This document shows positions 42,609 to 51,337 of a stretch of DNA of 64,000 bases, in pieces; position 1 is the stretch's first letter; each line of letters begins with the position of its first letter. The DNA comes from Thalassobacillus devorans. GTDB taxonomy: Bacteria > Bacillota > Bacilli > Bacillales > Halobacillaceae. Under the pieces are notes generated by a model that saw only the letters and a list, made by a program, of their open reading frames with translations, ran no database searches and had not been told where the DNA came from. Position numbers and translations under genes: made by a program. The DNA lies in assembly GCF_900176565.1 (NCBI RefSeq), contig NZ_FXEH01000004.1:434001-498000 (forward strand), in the 5' to 3' direction.

Positions 42609-43778
42609 ATGACATTTGAAGAGCGCTTTGATTGGCGCCTGTTTTTTATTATGTTAGCCTTGTTCACCATCAGTTGTGTCGCCATATACAGTGCAATCCA
42701 GACGAATCAGTATTCTGATAACTATGTATTGAGGCAGATTATGTGGTACATACTTGGCAGCTTTATCATTGCTGGAATGATAATGATTGAGCCTATTCAG
42801 TATAAAGGGTTGAGTTGGTATGTATACGGAGCCGGCATGTTGATTCTGCTTGCGCTTGTCGTGGCACCGGCAAGTATAGCTCCAGTCATCAACGGACAAA
42901 AAAGCTGGTTTCTTCTGCCAGGAATAGGATCAATCCAGCCTTCGGAATTTATGAAAATATTTACGATTCTTGTCTTAAGCAGAGTAATCGTCAACCACAA
43001 TAAGGAAAATCAATTTAAGACTACTAAGACTGATTTCGTTCTCCTGATGAAAATTATGGGGGTCACATTCGCTCCAATCATGCTGATTATGCAGCAACCG
43101 GACTTCGGAACAGCTCTGGTTTATCTGGGAATTATGTCAGGATTGATTATTGTTGCGGGTGTAACCTGGAAGCTGATTCTTCCGATTTATGGATTGATTG
43201 GAGCAGTGGGAGGTACGGTGTTTTACCTCGTCATCCAGGCTCCTGATGTACTGCGAAAGTATTTAGGAATCCAGGAGTATCAATTTGGAAGAATCTATGC
43301 CTGGCTTGAGCCCTATAAATACCAGTCCGGTGAAGGGTATCATCTCATTAAGTCTTTGCAGGCGATTGGGTCCGGCATGTTGACGGGGAAAGGATTTGGC
43401 GGGGGAGAAGTGTATATCCCCGAAAGTCATACCGACTTCATTTTTAGTGTAATAGGAGAAGAATTCGGTTTTGTTGGCGCCTGTCTGGTGATTCTGGTTT
43501 TCTTTTTATTGATTTACCATTTAATCCAGCTGGCTATTAGGGCAAATTATTCCTACAGTGCCTATGTTTGCGTAGGCGTTGTCAGTATGATTACTTTCCA
43601 CGTGTTTCAAAATATTGGTATGACCGTTCAGCTTCTTCCAATTACAGGTATTCCATTGCCATTCATCAGTTATGGCGGCAGCTCGCTGCTCGCGAACCTG
43701 ATGGCGATCGGGCTCGCTTTTGCTGTTCATTACCATCAGCGTGAATTCATGTTTGGCGATAACAATTTACAAGATTAA
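42609..43778 (+). CDS. rodA: RodA-type SEDS peptidoglycan polymerase
   Basis: 389-residue SEDS protein, divergent from the ftsW-like gene. Motifs: NGQKSWFLLPGIGSIQPSEFMK, QQPDFGTALVYLG, PESHTDFIFSVIGEEFGFVG and GIPLPFISYGGSSLLANLMAIG. The overall pattern fits RodA, which elongates the side wall with a class B PBP. A terminator follows, then a 46-base perfect palindrome. Confidence 0.8.
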   Translation: MTFEERFDWRLFFIMLALFTISCVAIYSAIQTNQYSDNYVLRQIMWYILGSFIIAGMIMIEPIQYKGLSWYVYGAGMLILLALVVAPASIAPVINGQKSWFLLPGIGSIQPSEFMKIFTILVLSRVIVNHNKENQFKTTKTDFVLLMKIMGVTFAPIMLIMQQPDFGTALVYLGIMSGLIIVAGVTWKLILPIYGLIGAVGGTVFYLVIQAPDVLRKYLGIQEYQFGRIYAWLEPYKYQSGEGYHLIKSLQAIGSGMLTGKGFGGGEVYIPESHTDFIFSVIGEEFGFVGACLVILVFFLLIYHLIQLAIRANYSYSAYVCVGVVSMITFHVFQNIGMTVQLLPITGIPLPFISYGGSSLLANLMAIGLAFAVHYHQREFMFGDNNLQD

Positions 43779-43781
43779 AGG

Positions 43782-43819
43782 AAAAGGGAGAGTGCTGCAA
43801 CTTGCACCCTCCCTTTTGT
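43782..43819 (+). terminator. Terminator after rodA
   Basis: AAAAGGGAG-A-GTGC pairs with GCAC-C-CTCCCTTTT. Confidence 0.85.
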
Positions 43820-43825
43820 TAAATC

Positions 43826-43871
43826 TTGGAGGGCTCCGGGGTGTTTACGTAAACACCCCGGAGCCCTCCAA
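43826..43871. repeat. 46-bp perfect palindrome
   Basis: A 23-base arm beginning TTGGAGGGCTCC and ending GTTTAC (43826-43848) is followed with no spacer by its exact reverse complement (43849-43871). It lies between the converging rodA and ABC permease genes. No T run follows on the plus strand, so it is not a standard terminator. Confidence 0.95.
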
Positions 43872-43881
43872 ATGCTGGGAA

Positions 43882-44658
43882 TCAGGCCATTTCTTTCGTG
43901 CGGAAAGTGTAGATGGCTGCTGCCAGCAAGGCTATGCTAATTCCTATCGTGATGAGGGCAGTAGCCCAAAGGTCGCCAGATATGTTTCCTTCGCTTAACA
44001 TCATTCTAATATAAGGGCTCAGTTTAGCAGGGCTCCAGTCCAGAATATGATTCAGTACGGTCGTAACGATACTGGTAAGGATGACCAGCACTATTGTCAT
44101 AAATCCGACCAGGCCTGGCACTTTGAATAAGCTATTCATGAATACAGAGATACTGATGACGAACAACAGCCATAACCCATAGAAAAACCATGTGGCTAAA
44201 AGGTGTAAAAAGGAAATGTCACCAAACAGTAAATTGACATAATACCAGCTTGCCAATAACCCGGCAAACAAAGAAACCAGTACCAGAACACTGGTAGCCG
44301 TCCATTTTGCAGATACATACGTGCTGTATTTCACCGGTTTTACCAGCACCAGTTCTGCAACACCACTTTTTCTTTCGCTTGCTATAAGTCCCATCGACAT
44401 TAAGGAAATCACCAGTACGCCAAGCTGACTGAACTGGGCCAGGCTCATCATTAGGACGTCATGTGGCGGAGGTGTCGGTATGTCAAAAGATGCTCCCTCA
44501 GGTAGGCCGCCAACGGATTCAATGATCTGTGGAAGATAGTAAGTCGACAATGGATCAGATAACCCCAGCAGAATGAAAACAAGAGGCACCCAAATCCATT
44601 TGAAATTCCGGCCCGATTCAAGCATTTCCCGTTTGAACACGGTCAGAAATTGCATCAT
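43882..44658 (-). CDS. ABC-2 permease (YxlG-like)
   Basis: 258-residue ABC-2 type permease: one N-terminal helix (about 24-42), a long outer loop with Pro-rich PTPPPHD, then five helices with the intracellular SERKSGVAELVLVKPV coupling segment. Its start overlaps the ATPase stop (ATGA). Order and sizes match yxlE-yxlF-yxlG of B. subtilis. Confidence 0.78.
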   Translation of the reverse strand: MMQFLTVFKREMLESGRNFKWIWVPLVFILLGLSDPLSTYYLPQIIESVGGLPEGASFDIPTPPPHDVLMMSLAQFSQLGVLVISLMSMGLIASERKSGVAELVLVKPVKYSTYVSAKWTATSVLVLVSLFAGLLASWYYVNLLFGDISFLHLLATWFFYGLWLLFVISISVFMNSLFKVPGLVGFMTIVLVILTSIVTTVLNHILDWSPAKLSPYIRMMLSEGNISGDLWATALITIGISIALLAAAIYTFRTKEMA

Positions 44659-45563
44659 GACTTCACCACCTTCATGAATAAGTCCTCCAGTGATGCGCGG
44701 CCGACTTCAAACCGTTCCAGTGGCCAGTGTTCTGACTGAACCAATTGCAAAAGTTCATCCCTTGCCTGGGTGGTATCTGTAACGAATATATGGTGTATTC
44801 CCCTGTTCGACTCTATACGCATGACAGAAGGAAGAGCTGTCAATAAACTTTCATCGGGTACAAAATCTTTCTGGAAGGCGACATCGATTTTATCGACGCG
44901 ATGCTTTTGCCTTACCATCTCCATCGGTCCCGACTCTACAATTTCGCCATTATGCATCATCAGAAGCTCATCGCTGACTTCTTCTGCATCATTTAATATA
45001 TGAGTAGAAAAAAGCAAGGTTGTTTCCTGCTTCAACTCTTCCATCAAATTAAGCACTTCCCTGCGCCCAATCGGATCGAGTGCAGATACTGGCTCATCCA
45101 GCATCAACAACTTCGGCTGGTGAATCATAGCCTGGGCAATGCCAAGCCGCTGCTTCATCCCACCAGAATACTTTCCTATCCGCTTATTTTTTGCATCAGC
45201 AATGCCGACACGGGCAAGTAATTCGTCCGCCCGTGCAGCCGCTGTTTTTTTATCAAGGTTAGCAAGCCTAGCTACATATACTAGAAACTCTTTGCCTGAC
45301 ATCCAGGAATGGAATACGGGGTGTTGGGGCAGATAGCCGATGTGATAGCGGATATCCGTCTGATCATCCAGTCCTTCAAAAGAGATGCTCCCGCCGTTTG
45401 AGCGGATCAAACCGGACAACATCCGTAACGTTGTCGTTTTGCCCGCTCCATTGGGACCAAGCAACGCGACACAAGTTCCCTTGTTGATTGAAAAATCGAT
45501 TCCACGGATGACAGGACTGCCATCATAATTTTTCTTCAAGTTTTTTACCGTGAGCAGCGCCAT
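44655..45563 (-). CDS. ABC transporter ATP-binding protein (YxlF-like)
   Basis: 302-residue ATPase. Walker A GPNGAGKTT, Q-loop YLPQHPVFHSWM, signature YSGGMKQRLGIAQAM, Walker B LLMLDEPVSALDP and the H-loop STHIL are complete. The C-terminal ~80 residues form a regulatory extension seen in ABC-2/NatA-type ATPases. Starts inside the stop of the upstream small gene (TAATG). With the permease it forms an exporter of unknown substrate. Confidence 0.88.
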   Translation of the reverse strand: MALLTVKNLKKNYDGSPVIRGIDFSINKGTCVALLGPNGAGKTTTLRMLSGLIRSNGGSISFEGLDDQTDIRYHIGYLPQHPVFHSWMSGKEFLVYVARLANLDKKTAAARADELLARVGIADAKNKRIGKYSGGMKQRLGIAQAMIHQPKLLMLDEPVSALDPIGRREVLNLMEELKQETTLLFSTHILNDAEEVSDELLMMHNGEIVESGPMEMVRQKHRVDKIDVAFQKDFVPDESLLTALPSVMRIESNRGIHHIFVTDTTQARDELLQLVQSEHWPLERFEVGRASLEDLFMKVVKS

Positions 45564-45766
45564 TACTCTTGTCTCCTTCCGATCACAAAATACAAGATAG
45601 GTCCTATCATATTAAGAAGCAGGATGATGAACAGCCACATGATCTTTGGACCGTTTGTCCGTTCAATCCGGAACCAGTCAATCAGCGCCACCACTTGTAA
45701 AATCAGCTGAATGACAATCAACGGTGCGATAAGCGCCCAGTTGACACTTTCAAATAACTCTGCCAT
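45563..45766 (-). CDS. PLDc_N-type small membrane protein (YxlE-like)
   Basis: 67 residues, two helices flanking VALIDWFRIERTNGPKIMWLF, the phospholipase D N-terminal-type motif, and ending GPILYFVIGRRQE. GGGGGGA precedes ATG 45766. In B. subtilis YxlE lies in the sigY operon and dampens sigma-Y; here no sigY, yxlC or yxlD is adjacent. Confidence 0.8.
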   Translation of the reverse strand: MAELFESVNWALIAPLIVIQLILQVVALIDWFRIERTNGPKIMWLFIILLLNMIGPILYFVIGRRQE

Positions 45767-45916
45767 ATGAATCCCCCCTATAATTCCTATACATCTAATC
45801 TTACGAATGATTATAGGAAAAAGCTTCATATTTTTATAGAAATATTTATAAAGAAATACCAAGCATCCCCAACCACCCCATCCGAAGGATGGGAGAAACC
45901 CCCCCAAACCTCCAAA

Positions 45917-45980
45917 TCGTTACTATCGTAACGGAAACAAACTATCTCGAAACTGAGTCTTCAAGAAAAGGGAGCTTTAA
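45917..45980 (-). repeat. Dispersed repeat B, copy 3
   Basis: On the minus strand: TTAAAGCTCCC, GAAGACTCAGTTTCGAGATAG, TTTGTTTCCGTTAC-GATA-GTAACGA. It ends about 35 bases ahead of the trp -35 box. Confidence 0.8.
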
Positions 45981-46014
45981 CAGAACATATTATTTAAATT
46001 GTCAGAACTTTTGG

Positions 46015-46043
46015 TTGACATACAGCGTAGTATTCTTTAAACT
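46015..46043 (+). promoter_or_regulatory. trp operon promoter
   Basis: -35 TTGACA (46015-46020), a 17-base spacer and -10 TAAACT (46038-46043). Transcription would begin near 46050, just ahead of the GAG repeats. Confidence 0.75.
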
Positions 46044-46054
46044 AACAAACAAGT

Positions 46055-46123
46055 TAGAGTTGAGAGACGAGAATGAGTGAGCTGAGTTGAGGTAATTGGA
46101 TGAGTTGAGCCGAGCGAGTAGAG
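46055..46123 (+). promoter_or_regulatory. TRAP-type binding region in trp leader
   Basis: About twelve GAG triplets: 46057, 46062 (or 46064), 46069, 46075, 46079, 46084, 46089, then a 10-base gap, 46102, 46107, 46112, 46116 and 46121. Most are separated by two bases (range one to four). The trp RNA-binding attenuation protein of Bacillus binds eleven (G/U)AG triplets spaced by two or three bases, and tryptophan activates it. The gene for TRAP (mtrB) is not in this window. Confidence 0.85.
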
Positions 46124-46195
46124 GGACATCAGGGAGAGCCTGAACTGTTGCCTGTACCAAACCTTCTTTTATCATCCACTTTTTACCCTCCAACT

Positions 46196-46228
46196 CTCAT
46201 TCTCCATAACAATTATGGAGAGGTGAGG
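46196..46228 (+). promoter_or_regulatory. trpE ribosome-site switch hairpin
   Basis: TCTCCATAA (46201-46209) pairs perfectly with TTATGGAGA (46213-46221), covering part of the GGAGAGGTGAGG ribosome site of trpE. CTCATTCTC (46196-46204) is also the exact complement of GAGAATGAG (46069-46077) in the TRAP region. The two pairings share 46201-46204 and exclude each other, so TRAP binding should favour the hairpin that hides the trpE site. No clear intrinsic terminator is seen in the leader. Confidence 0.75.
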
Positions 46229-46230
46229 AC

Positions 46231-47739
46231 ATGACCACACGCGAAGCTTTTCTAAAAGCTGCACGCACATATCAGACAATCCCTGTAACGGAATCATTTT
46301 ATACGGATACTTTGACTCCGATTCATATGTTCCAGGCTTTGAAAGACGAAGCTGTCTATATGCTGGAGAGTCAGGATCCAGAATCCCCATGGTCCAATTT
46401 TTCCTTCATCGGCATTGAACCGATGCTGGAAGTTGAGCAGGATGGGGAGATATTTCATATTAAAGATTTACAAAAAGCACAGGTGATGGAAGCTCCTGAT
46501 TTGAAGGAAGCCTTCGATCGCTCATTGGAGTATTTGAAGGTAAAGGAACCAGAGGTCGCTGTCCCGTTTCGTGGTGGCGCGGTCGGTTATATCGCGTATG
46601 ATGCTATTTCTGATATAGAGCCTGTTCCCGAGGCAATTGAAGACGATATTCCGATCTCGAACTATCACCTGTTGTTTTGCCAGACGCTCATTGCTTATAA
46701 CCATAAAACGAAAGAAACCACAATTATGCAGTTTGCGCGGTTGGAAGATGATGATAAACCAGAAGATAAATTCCTTCAGGCGAGAAACCGTATCAAAGAA
46801 CTTAGTGATCAGCTGATGACCAACGGGTTTGTACATGACCTGATGCTGACGAACGATGAAGAATCTCACGAAGAAATCCAATTGAAAAGCAACTATTCGC
46901 ATGAATCATTTCTTGAAGATGTAGAAAAAGTGAAAAATTATATCCATGCAGGAGATATTTTTCAAGCGGTCCTTTCCCAACGGTTCGAAGCGGAAACCAC
47001 ACTTGGGGGATTTCAGCTCTACAGGGTATTAAGGAAAGTGAATCCATCCCCTTATATGTTTTATTTGAAATTCGGTGAGTTAGAAGTGATCGGCAGCTCC
47101 CCGGAGCGATTGTTAGAAGTCCGGGATGGGGAATTAGAAATTCACCCGATTGCCGGGACGAGAAAGCGGGGGATGACTGAGGAAGAAGATGAATCCCTGG
47201 CTAATGAACTCCTTGCAGATGAAAAAGAACGGGCCGAGCACCGGATGCTTGTCGATCTAGCCCGGAATGATATCGGACGGGTAGCGGAGTACGGGTCCGT
47301 TAAGGTGCCTGAGTTCATGGTCATCGGACGTTTTTCCAAGGTGATGCATATCATCAGTAAAGTGACCGGAAAGCTTCGCAGCGGAATCCATCCGCTAGAG
47401 GCTTTATACTCGGCATTCCCGGCTGGGACATTATCCGGTGCGCCGAAAGTACGGGCGATGCAGATATTAAGGGAACTGGAACCAACGCCAAGACACCTTT
47501 ACGGAGGAGGCATTCTTTACCTTGGGTATGACGGGAACATTGATTCCTGTATCACTATAAGGACAATGACCCTTTATAAAGGAAAAGCTTATATCCAGGC
47601 GGGGGCGGGAGTTGTAGCAGACTCCGACCCGCAAAGCGAATATGAGGAAACATTAAATAAAGCGAGTGCATTAAAGAAGACGATAGAATTAGCTGAGAAA
47701 ACATTTGAGAAGAGCAGAGAAGGAGTGGAGCAGAGATGA
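46231..47739 (+). CDS. trpE: Anthranilate synthase component I
   Basis: 502-residue chorismate-binding enzyme making anthranilate from chorismate with ammonia from TrpG. The N-terminal domain carries the tryptophan feedback element (LLESQ-like motif as YMLESQDPESPWSNFSFIG). The catalytic half has IHPIAGTRKRG, DEKERAEHRMLVDLARNDIGRV, FPAGTLSGAPKVRAMQ and the closing IQAGAGVVADSDPQSEYEET. First gene of the operon; the stop overlaps trpD by four bases. Confidence 0.96.
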   Translation: MTTREAFLKAARTYQTIPVTESFYTDTLTPIHMFQALKDEAVYMLESQDPESPWSNFSFIGIEPMLEVEQDGEIFHIKDLQKAQVMEAPDLKEAFDRSLEYLKVKEPEVAVPFRGGAVGYIAYDAISDIEPVPEAIEDDIPISNYHLLFCQTLIAYNHKTKETTIMQFARLEDDDKPEDKFLQARNRIKELSDQLMTNGFVHDLMLTNDEESHEEIQLKSNYSHESFLEDVEKVKNYIHAGDIFQAVLSQRFEAETTLGGFQLYRVLRKVNPSPYMFYLKFGELEVIGSSPERLLEVRDGELEIHPIAGTRKRGMTEEEDESLANELLADEKERAEHRMLVDLARNDIGRVAEYGSVKVPEFMVIGRFSKVMHIISKVTGKLRSGIHPLEALYSAFPAGTLSGAPKVRAMQILRELEPTPRHLYGGGILYLGYDGNIDSCITIRTMTLYKGKAYIQAGAGVVADSDPQSEYEETLNKASALKKTIELAEKTFEKSREGVEQR

Positions 47740-48755
47740 AAGAATTATTGAAACGTGTCGTTGAAGGAGAAAAGCTTGGGGAACAGGACGCCTTTGATTT
47801 GATGAACCAGATTATGCAGGGGAAAGTCTCTACAGGACAATTGATGAGTGTATTGAGCGTACTGCGTTACCGTGGGGAAACAATCGAGGAGATGACGGGC
47901 TTTGCCAGAGCGATGCGAAGCAATATGCTGAAAATGGATCTCGAAGATGACGCGGTCATTGATACTTGCGGAACTGGTGGAGATGGCAGCTCGACCTTTA
48001 ATATTTCTACAGCAGTAGCTATTGTCCTTGCCGCAATGGGTGTAAAGGTTGCAAAGCATGGCAACCGTAAAGTTTCCTCCAAAAGTGGCAGCGCCGATGT
48101 GCTAGAGTTATTAGGAATGCCTTTAGAGGTTACTCCGGAGGAAGGCAAGCGAGCGCTGAACGAAAAGCGGATGACGTTTTTATATGCACCGACTTACCAT
48201 CAGGCGATGAAACACGCCGTACCTGCAAGACAGGAGCTTGGATTCCGGACTGTCTTCAACTTGCTTGGGCCGATTTCCAATCCTGCGCAGACGAAACGTC
48301 AGCTGATTGGTATCTATGATACGAATCACGGAGAAAAACTGGCAGGTACGTTAAAGGCACTTGGATCCAAACACGTACTATTGGTGACTGGCCGTGATGG
48401 ACTGGACGAAATAACCATTACCGGAGAAACCGATATCGTGGAATTGAAAGATGGAGAGATTACGAGGTTTACTGTGAGCCCGGAAGAGGTGGGGCTGAGA
48501 CGAGGCAAGCTGGAGGATATCCAAATTTCCCATCCGACAGAAAGTGCCGCTATCATTGAAGATATCGTCTATAACAAAGCGAATGACAGCGCCAGGGACA
48601 TCGTACTGATGAACGCGGCAGCTGGATTATATATTGCCGGACAGGCGGATAGCATCCAGGCAGGGGTAGCGCAGGTGAAAAAAGCGCTTGAGGAAGATGT
48701 TGTAAGGGAATACTTTGAAGCAATCACACATACAAAGGAGCAGAAATATGCTTGA
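47736..48755 (+). CDS. trpD: Anthranilate phosphoribosyltransferase
   Basis: 339-residue enzyme joining anthranilate to PRPP. DTCGTGGDGSSTFNIST and KHGNRKVSSKSGSADVLE give the substrate loops; FNLLGPISNPA is conserved. Starts in the trpE stop; its own end overlaps trpC by eight bases. Confidence 0.95.
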   Translation: MKELLKRVVEGEKLGEQDAFDLMNQIMQGKVSTGQLMSVLSVLRYRGETIEEMTGFARAMRSNMLKMDLEDDAVIDTCGTGGDGSSTFNISTAVAIVLAAMGVKVAKHGNRKVSSKSGSADVLELLGMPLEVTPEEGKRALNEKRMTFLYAPTYHQAMKHAVPARQELGFRTVFNLLGPISNPAQTKRQLIGIYDTNHGEKLAGTLKALGSKHVLLVTGRDGLDEITITGETDIVELKDGEITRFTVSPEEVGLRRGKLEDIQISHPTESAAIIEDIVYNKANDSARDIVLMNAAAGLYIAGQADSIQAGVAQVKKALEEDVVREYFEAITHTKEQKYA

Positions 48756-49509
48756 TACAATTCTCGCTATCAAACAACAAGAAATAGAAAAAACCTTATT
48801 ACCAGATAAACAGAATACGACACGCCATTCCTTGCGTGGTGCGATAAGAAATTCCCCCCACCTTGCCGGTTTGATTGCAGAAGTGAAGAAGGCATCGCCA
48901 TCGAAAGGAATCATCCGTGATGACTTCAATCCCGTCGTCATCGCGCGGGAATATGAGAAAGCGGGAGCGCAGGCGATATCTGTATTGACCGATCAGCATT
49001 TCTTCCAGGGGCACCGTGACTTTTTAAGTGATATTAAAAAGGTAGTGGAGCTGCCGGTATTGCGTAAAGATTTCATCATCGACCCTATCCAGGTCGAAGA
49101 AAGCGACCGTATCGGAGCGGATGCGATCCTTTTGATCGGAGAAGCATTGGAACCAAAGCAGCTTCATGAACTTTATGATCATGCCGAGTCACTTGGGATG
49201 GAAGCTCTCGTAGAAGTTCATTCAGGAGAGACGCTGGAAGGGATTTTAGAAGTTTTTACACCGAAAATTATCGGTATCAATAATCGGAATCTTAAAACCT
49301 TTGAAACTACATTGGAACAGACGAAGAAAATTGCCCCAATGGTGCCAGAAGAGAGTCTGCTAGTTTCGGAAAGCGGCATCTTCACCTATGAGGATATCGA
49401 ACAGGTCGTATCTGTTGGAGCGGAAGGTATCCTGGTTGGTGAAGCGCTGATGAGACAGAATAACCTCAATCAAGCGGTGAACCGTTTGATGGGGGGCGTC
49501 CGCTCATGA
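48748..49509 (+). CDS. trpC: Indole-3-glycerol phosphate synthase
   Basis: 253-residue TIM barrel. LIAEVKKASPSKGIIRDDF, VLRKDFIIDPIQ, ESGI and the phosphate loop VGAEGILVGEALM are present. Start ATG 48748 inside trpD, with AAGGAG ahead; an in-frame ATG at 48715 is not needed. Overlaps trpF by four bases. Confidence 0.94.
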   Translation: MLDTILAIKQQEIEKTLLPDKQNTTRHSLRGAIRNSPHLAGLIAEVKKASPSKGIIRDDFNPVVIAREYEKAGAQAISVLTDQHFFQGHRDFLSDIKKVVELPVLRKDFIIDPIQVEESDRIGADAILLIGEALEPKQLHELYDHAESLGMEALVEVHSGETLEGILEVFTPKIIGINNRNLKTFETTLEQTKKIAPMVPEESLLVSESGIFTYEDIEQVVSVGAEGILVGEALMRQNNLNQAVNRLMGGVRS

Positions 49510-50183
49510 CCGAACCGTTAGTGAAACTATGTGGGAACCGCTCAAAGCAGGACTTAGCCTATAGTGCAGACTCGCAGGCGACTCATCTTGGTTTCATCTT
49601 CGTACAAGGAACAAAACGGTATGTCCGTCCTGAGCTTGTCGGACGCTGGATAAATGAAATCAAACCACAGCAAAAACTGGTTGGTGTTTTTGTCGAACCG
49701 ACACTTGAAGAATTGGAAATCGCTTTACACTACGTCCCACTCGACATCATCCAGTTACATGGCAATGAAACGGTTTCTGAAGTACTGCAAATCAAAGAAC
49801 ATTTTGCTGTACCGGTTTATAAAGTCATCCACCACGCTGATTTTGGCGTGGATTATATGCACTTATTCAAAGGAGCAGTTGATGGATTTGTAGTAGATTC
49901 CAAAGTGAAAGGTGCCTATGGCGGAACCGGCGTGCGATTTGATTGGGAAGCAATCCCGGCGTATAGGAAAGAAGCAGAGCACCAGAGGGTTCCGTGTCTG
50001 ATTGCTGGCGGTATTACCGATGAAAATGCAGCAGAAGTACTAAACTACCACCCGGGAGGGATAGACCTTTCCAGTGGGACTGAAACGGACAATAAAAAAG
50101 ATCGAAATAAAATTCAAGCGCTGATGAGAGAGGTGGAAAACTATGGAACAAGTATATCCAGATCAAAAAGGGCGGTACGGTGA
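49506..50183 (+). CDS. trpF: Phosphoribosylanthranilate isomerase
   Basis: 225-residue TIM-barrel isomerase. The catalytic Cys is in VKLCGNRS near the start and the Asp in [28 protein letters not shown] and [10 protein letters not shown] form the phosphate site. The last 13 codons run 41 bases into trpB, giving a basic tail ([10 protein letters not shown]) that family members generally lack; the long overlap should couple translation of trpB. Confidence 0.92.
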   Translation: MTEPLVKLCGNRSKQDLAYSADSQATHLGFIFVQGTKRYVRPELVGRWINEIKPQQKLVGVFVEPTLEELEIALHYVPLDIIQLHGNETVSEVLQIKEHFAVPVYKVIHHADFGVDYMHLFKGAVDGFVVDSKVKGAYGGTGVRFDWEAIPAYRKEAEHQRVPCLIAGGITDENAAEVLNYHPGGIDLSSGTETDNKKDRNKIQALMREVENYGTSISRSKRAVR

Positions 50184-51336
50184 CTTTGGTGGAAAATATG
50201 TACCGGAAACCTTGATGGCTCCATTACAGGAGCTCGAAGAAGCGCTTGATGAAGCGATGGCTGACAGAGAGTTTATCACAGAATATCACCGCGTATTAGA
50301 AAAGTATGCAGGAAGACCGACGGCACTTACTTATGCAGATAAAGTGACCGAGATGCTCGGTGGAGCCAGGATTTATTTAAAGCGGGAGGATTTGCTCCAT
50401 ACTGGTGCCCATAAATTAAATAACGCCATTGGTCAGGCATTGCTTGCGAAAAGGATGGGCAAACAAAAAATCATTGCAGAAACGGGAGCAGGACAGCATG
50501 GTGTAGCGTCTGCGACGGTGGCTGCTAAATTCGGATTGGAATGTAAAGTGTTCATGGGGGAAGAAGATATCCGCCGCCAGGAGCCGAATGTTTTTCGGAT
50601 GAAAATGCTTGGGGCAGAAGTGATTCCTGTCTCCAGTGGACGAGGCACCTTGAAGGATGCAACCAATGAGGCGATTCGTTACTGGGTTGCCAACTGTGAA
50701 GATACCTTTTATTTGATCGGTTCTGTTGTTGGACCGCACCCTTACCCACGGATGGTCCGTGATTTCCAGCGGATTATCGGTGATGAATCCAAGCGTCAGT
50801 TTCTTGAAGGAGAGCCAACCCTGCCGGATTATATTTATGCCTGTGTCGGCGGCGGGAGCAACGCCATCGGTATGTTCCATCCTTTCCTGGAAGATGATGT
50901 GGAGCTTGTCGGCGTTGAAGCGGCTGGAAAAGGCATAGATACGTCGGAGCATGCCGCGACATTGACGAAGGGAGATCGCGGTGTTATTCATGGTTCGTTG
51001 ACGTTCCTGTTGCAGGATGAGCATGGACAAATTACCGAGCCATACTCGATTTCCGCAGGACTCGACTATCCAGGCATCGGCCCGGAGCACGCTTATTTGT
51101 TCGACTCCAAACAGGTACGCTATGAAGCGGTTACCGATGAGGAAGCGATGAACGCATTGAAGCTGCTGACCGAGACGGAAGGCATCATTCCTGCTGTGGA
51201 AAGCGCCCATGCCTTAGCACAGGCTTTCAAAGAAGCAAAAGACATGTCACCGGATAAAACGATTCTTATCAATCTGTCGGGACGTGGAGATAAAGACCTG
51301 GCTACGATTATGAATCATTTCAAGGGGGAGGAATAA
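50143..51336 (+). CDS. trpB: Tryptophan synthase beta chain
   Basis: 397-residue PLP enzyme. The PLP lysine is in [30 protein letters not shown], the phosphate-binding [14 protein letters not shown] and LSGRGDKDL are conserved. AGAGGTGG precedes the ATG inside trpF. Condenses indole and serine. Confidence 0.96.
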   Translation: MEQVYPDQKGRYGDFGGKYVPETLMAPLQELEEALDEAMADREFITEYHRVLEKYAGRPTALTYADKVTEMLGGARIYLKREDLLHTGAHKLNNAIGQALLAKRMGKQKIIAETGAGQHGVASATVAAKFGLECKVFMGEEDIRRQEPNVFRMKMLGAEVIPVSSGRGTLKDATNEAIRYWVANCEDTFYLIGSVVGPHPYPRMVRDFQRIIGDESKRQFLEGEPTLPDYIYACVGGGSNAIGMFHPFLEDDVELVGVEAAGKGIDTSEHAATLTKGDRGVIHGSLTFLLQDEHGQITEPYSISAGLDYPGIGPEHAYLFDSKQVRYEAVTDEEAMNALKLLTETEGIIPAVESAHALAQAFKEAKDMSPDKTILINLSGRGDKDLATIMNHFKGEE

Positions 51337-51337
51337 T

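Larger units (their letters stand above)
45767..46230. other. Intergenic region and trp leader
   Basis: Left part: upstream region of the yxlE-like gene with a CCCATCC-GAA-GGATGGG hairpin (45877-45893). Middle: repeat B copy 3 (45917-45980). Right: trp promoter and the ~180-base trp leader with GAG repeats and the trpE ribosome-site hairpin. Confidence 0.8.

Noticed and set aside
46044-46230. T-box riboswitch in the trp leader
   Set aside because: No T-box sequence or specifier-loop stem was found; the GAG repeats point to TRAP instead.
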